Positions 7,014 through 13,313 of a stretch of 16,258 nt of DNA are shown here, piece after piece. Each line of letters opens with the position of its first letter. The first letter of the stretch is position 1. This DNA is from an uncultured Collinsella sp. Its GTDB lineage: Bacteria; Actinomycetota; Coriobacteriia; Coriobacteriales; Coriobacteriaceae. Position numbers and translations under genes: made by a program. Location: positions 1 through 16,258 of the forward strand of contig CAUCKA010000028.1 in assembly GCA_958443265.1 (NCBI GenBank), read 5' to 3'. The notes under the pieces are model-generated. The model ran no database searches. It had not been told where the DNA came from and was given only the letters and a program-made list of their open reading frames with translations.

Positions 7014-7391
7014 ATGGCCCTGCGTGAATCCGGAGAAGACTATCTCGAATCGATCTACGTTCTATCGGAACGTCAGGGCATCGTGCGCTCGATCGACGTT
7101 GCGGAGTACCTCGGCGTAACCAAGGCGAGCGTTTCCAAGGCCATGGCGACGTTGGAAAGCAACGGCTATGTCGAAATGGGCAAGCGCGACGTTCATCTGA
7201 CGGAGCGTGGTCTGGAGGTCGCTCGCCAAATGTGGGAGCGTCACTGCTTTTTCGTGGGGCTGCTGGAGGATGCGGGTGTTTCGGCTGAGGTCGCGTCGCA
7301 AGAGGGCTGCCACATGGAGCACTGCCTGAGCGAGGAAAGCTTTGAGAAGCTGAGGGCGATGCTGGGACGGGACAGCGACCGGGACCAGTAG
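7014..7391 (+). CDS. MntR/DtxR-family metal-dependent transcriptional regulator
   Basis: This is a 125-residue repressor with an N-terminal winged helix-turn-helix (about 5-65) and a metal-binding/dimerisation domain (about 66-118). It has no C-terminal SH3-like domain, matching MntR rather than full-length DtxR/IdeR. Aligning by eye with B. subtilis MntR and with DtxR, the likely metal ligands are Asp9, Glu12, His77, Cys99, Glu102 and His103. Asp at position 9 matches the MntR residue that favours manganese, while Cys99 matches the DtxR iron-site Cys, so the set is mixed. The start at 7014 follows AAAGGCGG closely. Manganese sensing is favoured but iron is not excluded. The symbol mntR would be a guess, so I leave it out. 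Confidence 0.85.
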   Translation: MALRESGEDYLESIYVLSERQGIVRSIDVAEYLGVTKASVSKAMATLESNGYVEMGKRDVHLTERGLEVARQMWERHCFFVGLLEDAGVSAEVASQEGCHMEHCLSEESFEKLRAMLGRDSDRDQ

Positions 7392-7470
7392 CCCCGCCAA
7401 CCAAGTCCAACTCAGACAAGGAACCCCGCCACCAAGCGATGCCCAAGAACCGCCAGCAACGTTACCGCAG

Positions 7471-7597
7471 GCCGGGACCAGGCTTGGTTTTGAAAACACT
7501 CCGCAGACCAGAAGCGCCCCCGTTCGTAGCTCCGAAGGAGCAGAACGGGGGCGCTTCATTGGTCGAGGACGTTTTCAAAACCAAGCCCGGTCCCGGC
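7471..7597. repeat. 127-base nested inverted repeat between convergent genes
   Basis: The outer arms 7471-7497 and 7571-7597 are complementary over 27 bases with one mismatch (7480/7588). Inside them GACCA/TGGTC (7506-7510, 7560-7564), a 14-bp perfect arm (7511-7524 with 7544-7557) and GCTCC/GGAGC (7529-7533, 7537-7541) nest around a GAA loop. GGTCCC at 7589-7594 can instead pair with GGGACC at 7602-7607, giving an alternative fold. It lies 80 bases after the regulator stop and 17 bases beyond the stop of the ATPase on the other strand, so it may end transcription from both sides. It is far larger than a normal terminator and has no clear T-tract. Confidence 0.8.
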
Positions 7598-7614
7598 CGG
7601 AGGGACCACAGGCG

Positions 7615-9567
7615 CTACAGGTTCTTGACACCCATCGCGCGCATGGCGTTCAGGATAGCGATGATCGCCACGCCTACGTCGCCAAAGACGGCAAGCCACA
7701 TATTGGCGATACCCAGCGCTGCCAGCACAAGGATCAGCAGCTTAATGCCCAGCGCAAAGATTATGTTCTGCCAAACAATCGACATGGTCTTGCGCGCCAC
7801 GCGGATCGCGCGGGAAATGTCGGACGGCTTGTCGTCCATCAGCACCACGTCGGCGGCCTCGATCGCGGCGTCGGAGCCCATGGCGCCCATGGCAATGCCC
7901 ACATCGGCGCGCGTAAGCACAGGAGCGTCGTTGATACCGTCGCCGACAAAGGCGAGCTTGCCCTTGCCACTTTCGGCCGCGAGTAGCGCCTCAACGCGCT
8001 CGACCTTGTCGCCCGGCAGGAGCTGCGCGTGGAACTCGTCGAGACCGAGTTGCTTGGCCACAGACGCTGCAACCTCCTCGCGGTCGCCCGTGAGCATGAC
8101 GGTGCGCTTGACGCCGGCGGCGTGCAGGTCGAGAATCGTTTGCTCCGCATCGACCTTGATGGTGTCGGCAATTACGATGTGGCCGGCATAGGTGCCGTCG
8201 ACGAGCACGTGGAGGATCGTACCGACGACCTCGCAATTGGGAGCGTCGATACCGGCCGCAGCAAGCATCTTGGCGTTGCCGACGACGACATGTTTGCTGT
8301 CGATAGTCGCCGTCACGCCATGGCCCGCGTCGTTGGCGGAGTCGCTTACGCGCTTGGGATCGAGCTCGCCCTGGAAGGCGGTGCGCACCGACTGCGCGAT
8401 GGGATGGTCGGAGAACGACTCGGCGAGGGCTGCGACCTCGAGTAGCGACTGCTCGGTATAGCCTGCCTCGGGGTGCACCGCGACGACTGAGAACGTGCCG
8501 TTGGTGAGGGTGCCCGTTTTGTCGAAGACGATGGTGTCCACGTCGGCGAGCGTCTCGAGGTAGTTGGAGCCCTTGATGAGAACGCCCAGCTTGGACGCGC
8601 CGCCGATGCCGCCAAAGAAACTCAACGGTACGCTGATCACGAGGGCGCACGGGCAGCTGACGACCAGGAAGGTCAGGCCGCGCAGGATCCAGTCGGACCA
8701 GGCGCCGGTGACCAAACCGCCGCCGAGCGCGAGTACCGCGGCCGCGCCGGTGACGGCGGGCGTGTAGACGCGGGCGAAGCGCGTGATGAAGTTCTCGGTG
8801 CGCGCCTTCTTTTCGCTGGCATTCTCCACGAGTTCCAGGACGCGCGCGACGGTGGACTCGCCAAAGGGCTTGGTGGTGCGCACGTGGATGAGGCCCGTCA
8901 TGTTGATGCAACCGCTGATGATATCGTCTCCGGTTTTGGCCGGACGGGGGACTGACTCGCCAGTAAGGGCGGCGGTATCGAGCTGTGTCTCGCCTTCGAC
9001 GATGATGCCGTCGATGGGCACGCGCTCGCCAGGCTTGACGACGATGACGGTGCCGACGGCGATGTCATCGGGGAAGACTTGCTCGAGCGTGCCGTCGGGC
9101 TGCTCGACGTTAGCGTAGTCGGGCGCGATGTCCATCATGGCACTGATCGACTTGCGGCTCTTGCCCACAGCGTATGCCTGGAACAGCTCGCCGACCTGGT
9201 AGAACAGCATGACGGCGGCGCCTTCGGCCATGTGCGGGTCGGTATCGGGGAAGAGCACCATGGCAAACGCGCCGATGGTCGCGACTGCCATAAGGAAACT
9301 CTCGTCGAAGGCCTTGCCGCGGCGGATGTTATTGAATGCCTTTTGCAGTACGTCGTATCCGGCAATCAAAAACGGCACGAGGAACAGCGCGAAGCTGGCG
9401 TAGATGTTGCCAGGCTCCCCAAATGCGATAGTGAGGGCGCCGAGCTCGTCGAGGGCATAAACAACGGCAAAAATGCCCAGTGCTACCAGGATGCGGTTGC
9501 GCTTGTGCTCAAGGGACTCTTTCTTCTTGCGCTTCTTCTTTTTCTTTTTGGGATCGGCGGCTGCCAT
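7615..9567 (-). CDS. zntA: P1B-type Zn(II)/Cd(II)/Pb(II)-exporting ATPase
   Basis: This is an inner-membrane heavy-metal efflux pump of 650 residues. It shows TGES (202-205), the membrane metal site SCPCAL (CPC at 305-307), phosphorylated Asp349 in DKTGT, the HP pair at 388-389, TGD (493-495) and GDGIND (542-547). The last membrane helices carry Lys609 and Asp630, spaced 21 residues apart as in E. coli ZntA Lys693/Asp714, which points to divalent Zn/Cd/Pb rather than Cu/Ag. Unlike many ZntA/CadA proteins it has no N-terminal HMA domain; that place is taken by a Lys-rich tail (residues 7-16). An HMA protein is encoded just upstream. GGGAGG lies nine bases before the ATG. The symbol is by family, not by demonstrated orthology. 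Confidence 0.92.
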   Translation of the reverse strand: MAAADPKKKKKKRKKKESLEHKRNRILVALGIFAVVYALDELGALTIAFGEPGNIYASFALFLVPFLIAGYDVLQKAFNNIRRGKAFDESFLMAVATIGAFAMVLFPDTDPHMAEGAAVMLFYQVGELFQAYAVGKSRKSISAMMDIAPDYANVEQPDGTLEQVFPDDIAVGTVIVVKPGERVPIDGIIVEGETQLDTAALTGESVPRPAKTGDDIISGCINMTGLIHVRTTKPFGESTVARVLELVENASEKKARTENFITRFARVYTPAVTGAAAVLALGGGLVTGAWSDWILRGLTFLVVSCPCALVISVPLSFFGGIGGASKLGVLIKGSNYLETLADVDTIVFDKTGTLTNGTFSVVAVHPEAGYTEQSLLEVAALAESFSDHPIAQSVRTAFQGELDPKRVSDSANDAGHGVTATIDSKHVVVGNAKMLAAAGIDAPNCEVVGTILHVLVDGTYAGHIVIADTIKVDAEQTILDLHAAGVKRTVMLTGDREEVAASVAKQLGLDEFHAQLLPGDKVERVEALLAAESGKGKLAFVGDGINDAPVLTRADVGIAMGAMGSDAAIEAADVVLMDDKPSDISRAIRVARKTMSIVWQNIIFALGIKLLILVLAALGIANMWLAVFGDVGVAIIAILNAMRAMGVKNL

Positions 9568-9590
9568 GATTCAAACCTCCCATTTGAGTG

Positions 9591-9611
9591 TATGAACACT
9601 CGCTCATATAA
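9591..9611 (-). promoter_or_regulatory. ArsR/SmtB-type operator before the P-type ATPase
   Basis: The sequence TATGAACA, five bases, then TCATATAA differs at only two positions from the operator copies in front of arsR. It lies 24 bases upstream of the ATPase start codon on the - strand. This suggests the pump has an internal promoter under the same repressor, in addition to read-through from arsR. I see no convincing -35 for it. Confidence 0.65.
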
Positions 9612-9622
9612 TTTCGCGAGCA

Positions 9623-9645
9623 AAGGCCGCGGCAAGCGCGGCCTT
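9623..9645 (-). terminator. Hairpin after the HMA gene, weak terminator or processing site
   Basis: AAGGCCGCG and CGCGGCCTT form a perfect 9-bp stem with a 5-base loop, 21 bases beyond the HMA-protein stop on the - strand. Only CTTTG follows, so termination would be partial. It sits just before the operator at 9591-9611, which fits a break between two transcription units. Confidence 0.45.
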
Positions 9646-9666
9646 GCAGGTTGGCGTAAACCTGGG

Positions 9667-9885
9667 CTAGAGAATGATCTCGCAGTCCGGCTCGGCGTCG
9701 GCCGTAAACTCTACAACGCGGTTGAGCACCTCGTCGAACTCGGCGTCATCGGCCTCGAGCGTCAGCTTCTGGGTCATAAAGTTGACGGACACGGATTTAA
9801 CGCCCTCGAGCTTGGCCAGCTCGTCCTGAAGTTCACGCGCGCAGTTTGCGCAATCGATCTCGTCGAGCTTGAACTGCTTTTTCAT
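9667..9885 (-). CDS. Small heavy-metal-associated (HMA) domain protein, metallochaperone-like
   Basis: This is a 72-residue protein consisting of one HMA ferredoxin-like domain with metal-binding motif DCANC (Cys12, Cys15). It is acidic toward the C-terminus, with a further Cys at 68 (DCEIIL). Free-standing HMA proteins deliver or buffer soft divalent or monovalent metals. Its place between the ArsR repressor and an ATPase that lacks its own HMA domain suggests it acts as the detached metal-binding domain of the pump. AAAGGA lies about 8 bases before the ATG. Metal identity is inferred from the neighbours only; CopZ-like copper binding cannot be excluded from the motif. Confidence 0.85.
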   Translation of the reverse strand: MKKQFKLDEIDCANCARELQDELAKLEGVKSVSVNFMTQKLTLEADDAEFDEVLNRVVEFTADAEPDCEIIL

Positions 9886-9948
9886 GGTGGGTTCCTTTCC
9901 CTGTTTTTGCGGCTTGGGTGCAGGCCGCGCTGGTACTGTGGTTGGTTG

Positions 9949-10314
9949 CTATTCGCAGATATGGCTCATGCCCTGGTTGAGCATGGTGTAGACGTGATCG
10001 TCGGCAAGCGAGTAGAGGATGTTGCGGCCGTCGCGGCGGAACTTGACCAGGTGCGACTGCTTAAGCGTGCGCAGCTGGTGCGACACCGCGGACTGCGAGG
10101 TCTCGGTCGCTTCGGCGATGTCTGCCACGCAGAGCTCGCGGCCCATGAGGGCATAGAGAATCTTGATGCGCGTGGTGTCGCTGAAGACCTTGAACAGGTC
10201 GGCGAGGTCGTAGAGAAGTTCCTCGTCGGGAAGGTCCTCGGGCGAGCAGGTGGTGGGGATCGCGGGCTCGGTGGCCTCGATGTCGGGTTTCGTTTCATCA
10301 ACGCGGATGCTCAT
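9949..10314 (-). CDS. ArsR/SmtB-family zinc-type metalloregulatory repressor
   Basis: This is a 121-residue winged helix-turn-helix repressor. The recognition region is near TSQSAVSHQLRTLK (72-85). The C-terminal helix carries Asp105, His107, His118 and Glu121 with exactly the spacing of the SmtB alpha-5 zinc site (104/106/117/120). At the CadC-type alpha-3 site only one Cys remains (Cys62 in ELCVADI, where CadC has ELCVCD), plus Cys23 in the N-terminal arm. So it is best read as an alpha-5 Zn sensor that releases DNA when zinc (possibly Cd/Pb) binds. AAAGGA sits seven bases before the ATG. It heads the arsR-HMA-ATPase unit and very likely represses itself. Confidence 0.9.
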   Translation of the reverse strand: MSIRVDETKPDIEATEPAIPTTCSPEDLPDEELLYDLADLFKVFSDTTRIKILYALMGRELCVADIAEATETSQSAVSHQLRTLKQSHLVKFRRDGRNILYSLADDHVYTMLNQGMSHICE

Positions 10315-10327
10315 TGCAATATCCTTT

Positions 10328-10350
10328 CATATGAACATGCGCTCATATAA
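10328..10350 (-). promoter_or_regulatory. ArsR operator copy 2, downstream of the promoter
   Basis: This 23-base site is the exact reverse complement of the site at 10362-10384, with 11 bases between them. Each copy is itself an imperfect palindrome (ATATGA...TCATAT ends). It lies in the arsR 5' untranslated region, where bound repressor would block elongation or RNA polymerase placement. Confidence 0.75.
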
Positions 10351-10360
10351 CTTACTTCCG

Positions 10361-10388
10361 ATTATATGAGCGCATGTTCATATGTCAA
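10361..10388 (-). promoter_or_regulatory. arsR promoter with operator copy 1 in its spacer
   Basis: Read on the - strand, TTGACA (10388-10383) and TATAAT (10366-10361) are both perfect consensus boxes, 16 bases apart. The spacer is filled by operator copy 1 (10362-10384), so repressor and RNA polymerase cannot bind together. The start of transcription would be near 10354. This is the strongest promoter-like sequence I see in the window. Confidence 0.85.
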
Positions 10389-10475
10389 TATCGTTTAGGC
10401 AATCCGTCGTACAAAATGATGAGGAAAAGCGGACGAGATCCCGGACTAAGCGGTTTTGATAGGTGATGCCGGGGT

Positions 10476-10520
10476 GGGTGCCCCTGCGCCGTGCAAAAAT
10501 TGGAGTATTCTGCAACGATA
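10476..10520 (+). repeat. Inverted element, copy A
   Basis: Compared with the - strand reading of copy B, it shares in order GGGT, CCC, GCG, CGTGCAAAA, GAGTATTC and GCAA at the same spacing, about three quarters of positions over roughly 45 bases. The core GCAAAAAT...ATTCTGC is itself a loose palindrome. Confidence 0.55.
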
Positions 10521-10673
10521 GGGGGTCTGTTAACTTATCGCAGGCCAAATAATGCAGCTAAAGAGTTATCTTAGGGCGGTAAACCGATGAGTTCTTCCTC
10601 AAATGTTGCCTAACGTTCTCACGCAAGAGTGATTTCGCTTCACTTTTGGATCCACTCGAGGGTGATGGACACC

Positions 10674-10718
10674 CGGCTTTGCTGAATACTCGCAATTTTG
10701 CACGTCGCTAGGGTACCC
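10674..10718 (-). repeat. Inverted element, copy B
   Basis: Read on the - strand, it starts with GGGTACCC (itself a palindrome, 10711-10718) and continues through CGTGCAAAA and GAGTATTC as in copy A. It begins 16 bases past the stop codon of the nuclease-like gene on the same strand, so it would be in that gene's 3' untranslated region. Confidence 0.55.
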
Positions 10719-10733
10719 ACCTTGTTAGTCAGC

Positions 10734-11924
10734 CTAGTTTCCGGCCCCGAAGACCCTGCCCTCGGGCGTGAAGCTGCTTGTTTGGTTGAGTGATGGGCTG
10801 TCGGGTTCGGCAGTCTGCATGTCATCGATTGCCGGAGCCTCGTTAATCGTCGGATCGTCCAATGTGATGCCTTCGAGCATTGCTTTTTCGAGGTCGATTC
10901 GTTGACGCTCTTCGGAATCCTGGCGAAGCTCCTCCTGGATTCGTTTCTTCTCCTCAATAAACCGTCTGAGCACAAACAGTCTCAGGTCCTCTTGCGTGAT
11001 TCGAAAGTCTTTTGGCAGACGCGAGGGGCGTATACCTTCTTTTCGTTGGATTGCCTCCATGACCTTAACGAAAGAGCTGGCATGCATAAAGGAATAACGG
11101 CTGACGGTGATGATTCCGTAGCCCATGGACGCAAGTGCGTTCTTGCGTTCTTCGTCGATGGCGCGGTCTTCTTCCGCGTCGTGATAAAAACCGTTGTATT
11201 CAATATCTGTTCGAGATTTCTTCAGATATGCATCCATAAAGAACTTTTTGCGTCTCGTGAGATTTTTTGCGGCGGCGGTGACCTTCACCTCGTAGTTGGT
11301 CTCAATTCCTTTAATGCCAAGCCCTCCTTCGCTTTTGGGCAACGTAAGCATCATGGCAAAGGCCGTTTCCATGGGAGACCGGCATCCATCGCGTACACAT
11401 TGAATCGCCTTTCGGACAAGGGCCAAACCGTCGCATCTGGTAATGGAATTAAAGAACTGCTTTAGCCTCTCGGTCGAGGTAAGCGCGAAACGCTCGGTAT
11501 AGGAGGTGGAAGAGCCGGTTCCTAGGGAATAAGCGCCGCACAGCTCAAAGTAGTATTCCACCAGTTCGCGAAAAGGGAGATAGGTGGCGGCCTGAAGTGC
11601 GCAAAGCTCAACGCCAACAATGTAGATGTCATCTTCTAGCTCTATAAAACGCGAGCATGAGAATCGCTTTGACGAAACGTGGCATCGACAGTCCATCGCG
11701 TAGCGCGCGTTCCTGCGATCAAACACCACTACCTCAAGGGATTCATTTGCGTCGCGGGCAACATCATGCTTGGTAAGCCATTCTGCGGCTGCGCCGAGGA
11801 GCGTTCCGGTGGGGCACGATCCGTAAATTGCGACAGGACTACAGGACTCGATGTCTTTCGTAGACACTGAGCGGGCAGCCTGGTAGACCGCTTTTGCCGT
11901 GTTATGTGACAATACGATACTCAT
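10734..11924 (-). CDS. Solitary protein with a Vsr/DUF559-like nuclease core
   Basis: This 396-residue protein is of unproven function. Residues about 183-280 resemble the DUF559/Vsr-like branch of PD-(D/E)XK nucleases: SPMET (183-187), then an Asp at 231 (FFMDAYL), DIEYNGFYH (240-248) with Glu242, and a D...R pair (257, 260) before a GYGIITVSRYSF strand. These are the positions usually conserved around the active site. The N-terminal 180 residues are Cys-rich (for example 28, 37, 79, 81, 90) and unassigned; actinobacterial relatives often have an AbiEi-like region there, which I cannot confirm. About 311-350 is a charged likely coiled coil, and the tail is acidic and Ser/Pro-rich. Codon use and G+C (by eye about 50%) differ from the neighbours, suggesting transfer. 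No Shine-Dalgarno is seen. Confidence 0.7.
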   Translation of the reverse strand: MSIVLSHNTAKAVYQAARSVSTKDIESCSPVAIYGSCPTGTLLGAAAEWLTKHDVARDANESLEVVVFDRRNARYAMDCRCHVSSKRFSCSRFIELEDDIYIVGVELCALQAATYLPFRELVEYYFELCGAYSLGTGSSTSYTERFALTSTERLKQFFNSITRCDGLALVRKAIQCVRDGCRSPMETAFAMMLTLPKSEGGLGIKGIETNYEVKVTAAAKNLTRRKKFFMDAYLKKSRTDIEYNGFYHDAEEDRAIDEERKNALASMGYGIITVSRYSFMHASSFVKVMEAIQRKEGIRPSRLPKDFRITQEDLRLFVLRRFIEEKKRIQEELRQDSEERQRIDLEKAMLEGITLDDPTINEAPAIDDMQTAEPDSPSLNQTSSFTPEGRVFGAGN

Positions 11925-11940
11925 GGTAAGTATCGTGTCA
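11907..11940 (-). promoter_or_regulatory. Perfect inverted repeat spanning the nuclease-gene start codon
   Basis: ACGATACT (11914-11921) and AGTATCGT (11929-11936) are a perfect 8-bp pair whose 7-base loop contains the ATG (11922-11924 on the - strand). TGAC (11907-11910) and GTCA (11937-11940) extend the stem across a small bulge. In RNA this would present the start codon in a loop; as DNA it could be an operator. It replaces any recognisable ribosome-binding site. Confidence 0.65.
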
Positions 11941-12274
11941 GAAAATACCGTGTCGATGGCGTTGAGTGGGAAAGCCGTTTTTGGGGTCTAACCAAATGCT
12001 GTCCAAAAGCTTGACGCGATTATGGGTTGGTACGCCCAAAATCAATGTTCTCGCAGCTTAGCTATAGCATATAAATACTCAATTGCTGCACATTTGATAT
12101 CGATGCATCGCCATCCGACAATGAATTACGTGTCGGGAATTGGCCGAAATCGTTCAAAATGAGGGTTCAGAATTTGTGATGGCAGATCTATCTGTGAAAC
12201 GTAGGGCGGCCCCGCCGCGGGGTTTCCCGCTGCGAGGCCACTCGTGATCTACGCCGTGTCTGTCGTAGACATTT
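11941..12274. other. A+T-richer intergenic region upstream of the nuclease-like gene
   Basis: No supported gene lies here. The stretch 12059-12110 is A+T-rich and could hold the nuclease-gene promoter (TTGAGT and TATAGC/TAAGCT on the - strand, poor spacing), with small palindromes GCTATAGC (12061-12068) and CGATGCATCG (12101-12110). Near 12206-12230 overlapping GC-rich hairpins (GCGGC/GCCGC; GCGGG/CCCGC) compete with each other. TCTACG/CGTAGA (12248-12253, 12264-12269) forms a stem just after the exonuclease stop. No T-tract follows these, so terminator status is uncertain. Confidence 0.5.
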
Positions 12275-13243
12275 CTACTTGGCAAACAGGTTCTTGAGGT
12301 TGAACTCGGCTTGGACGGTGCGGAGCATGAGGTCGGTGTCGTCCAGGCCCAGGTGCTGCTCGTTGGCGTCGGCGGCGAGGGTGCCACGGCGGCGCGCCCA
12401 GTTCTCGAGCGCGGCGGGCGCGGACTCGCGGGGGAGCGAGCGAACGTCGGCGTCTAGGCTGCGGCAGATCTGGCGCGAGTCGATGACGATAATCTTACCC
12501 GCGCGGCGTGCCTCGGCGTAGCCGTCCAGGTGGATCTTGAACCAGCTGTCCTCAAAGGCGGCGTTGTGTGCCATGTACGGGTACTTCTTCATAAGCTTGA
12601 GCAGCTGCTTTTGCAGCTCTTTGTTCTCGCGGAAGGGCGTTTTGCCGTCGATGTCGTCCCAGGTGATGTGGTGGATATTCGACAACGGCACATCCTCGCC
12701 GCGGTAGATGTCGGGCAGACCGCAGTAGTGTGCCTCGGCGTCGTGCGGGACGGCGTCGCTGGTGAGCTCCATGATCTCCCAGCCCACGTTGATGATGTAG
12801 CCGCGCTCGGGTGCACGGCCGGTGGTCTCGATGTCGATACCGAGCACGGTGCCCTGGATGGGCTTGCGGGCGTAGGCCACGCCGAGCGCGTCGCGGTCGC
12901 CGCGGATTTCGCGCATAACGGACGCGGCGGTGCGCTTTTGCATCTTGCCGATGGCGGCGCAGGTGTCGGCATCGGACAGACCGCGCGAAAGCGTCGCGGG
13001 CGTCACGTTGCGCAGGCGCGCCTCGCCAATCTGGTCGCACAGGTCGCGGTTGCGGTCGGCCAGGTCGCGCACGGTGGCAAAGTCGAAGCCGGGGTCATCC
13101 TCGGCGGTAAAGTACTCGGTTTCGAGCACCTTAAGGGCCTCTTCGCCCTTCTGGCGCTCGGACTCCATGGCACCGTGATCGCCATAGATAAACATGGGAA
13201 TAAACGGCTGGCGCTCGTATTCGAGTGCTTGTGAAACGTTCAT
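12275..13243 (-). CDS. DnaQ-like (DEDDh-type) 3'-5' exonuclease family protein
   Basis: This 322-residue protein has a C-terminal exonuclease domain from about residue 131. Exo I is GIDIETTG (Asp137, Glu139), exo II is AHNAAFEDSWF (225-235), and exo III is HLGLDD (His297, Asp302). This fold removes nucleotides from 3' ends of DNA or RNA, as in DNA polymerase epsilon subunits. In exo II the residue after Phe230 is Glu231, where most family members have the catalytic Asp; Asp232 is one position later. The first 130 residues are mostly helical and charged, of unknown role. Start at 13243 has AAGGAG eight bases upstream. It is monocistronic and divergent from the exporter gene. Confidence 0.8.
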   Translation of the reverse strand: MNVSQALEYERQPFIPMFIYGDHGAMESERQKGEEALKVLETEYFTAEDDPGFDFATVRDLADRNRDLCDQIGEARLRNVTPATLSRGLSDADTCAAIGKMQKRTAASVMREIRGDRDALGVAYARKPIQGTVLGIDIETTGRAPERGYIINVGWEIMELTSDAVPHDAEAHYCGLPDIYRGEDVPLSNIHHITWDDIDGKTPFRENKELQKQLLKLMKKYPYMAHNAAFEDSWFKIHLDGYAEARRAGKIIVIDSRQICRSLDADVRSLPRESAPAALENWARRRGTLAADANEQHLGLDDTDLMLRTVQAEFNLKNLFAK

Positions 13244-13313
13244 ATAACTGCTCCTTGGATGGGCCGCGTCGTGCGGCTCAGGGTCATTAAGATGTGGCGA
13301 GATGATAGTTTAC

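Larger units (their letters stand above)
10389..10733. other. Intergenic region without a supported gene
   Basis: This holds about 345 bases, less G+C-rich than the flanks, with no reading frame that has a plausible ribosome-binding site. It contains two diverged copies of one element in inverted orientation near its two ends (10476-10520 and 10674-10718). I see no tRNA or obvious structured RNA in between. Confidence 0.6.

Noticed and set aside
9079..10350. 423-codon open frame antisense to the ATPase, HMA and arsR genes
   Set aside because: It crosses three real genes and their operators; the product shows no domain.
10466..10552. Possible 28-codon ORF in the 10389-10733 gap
   Set aside because: No ribosome-binding site, and the frame runs through the repeated element copy A, so it is more simply explained as a repeat.
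12206..12230. Terminator of the exonuclease gene
   Set aside because: Several overlapping GC-rich stems are possible but none has a T-tract on the - strand, so I describe the region instead of calling a terminator.
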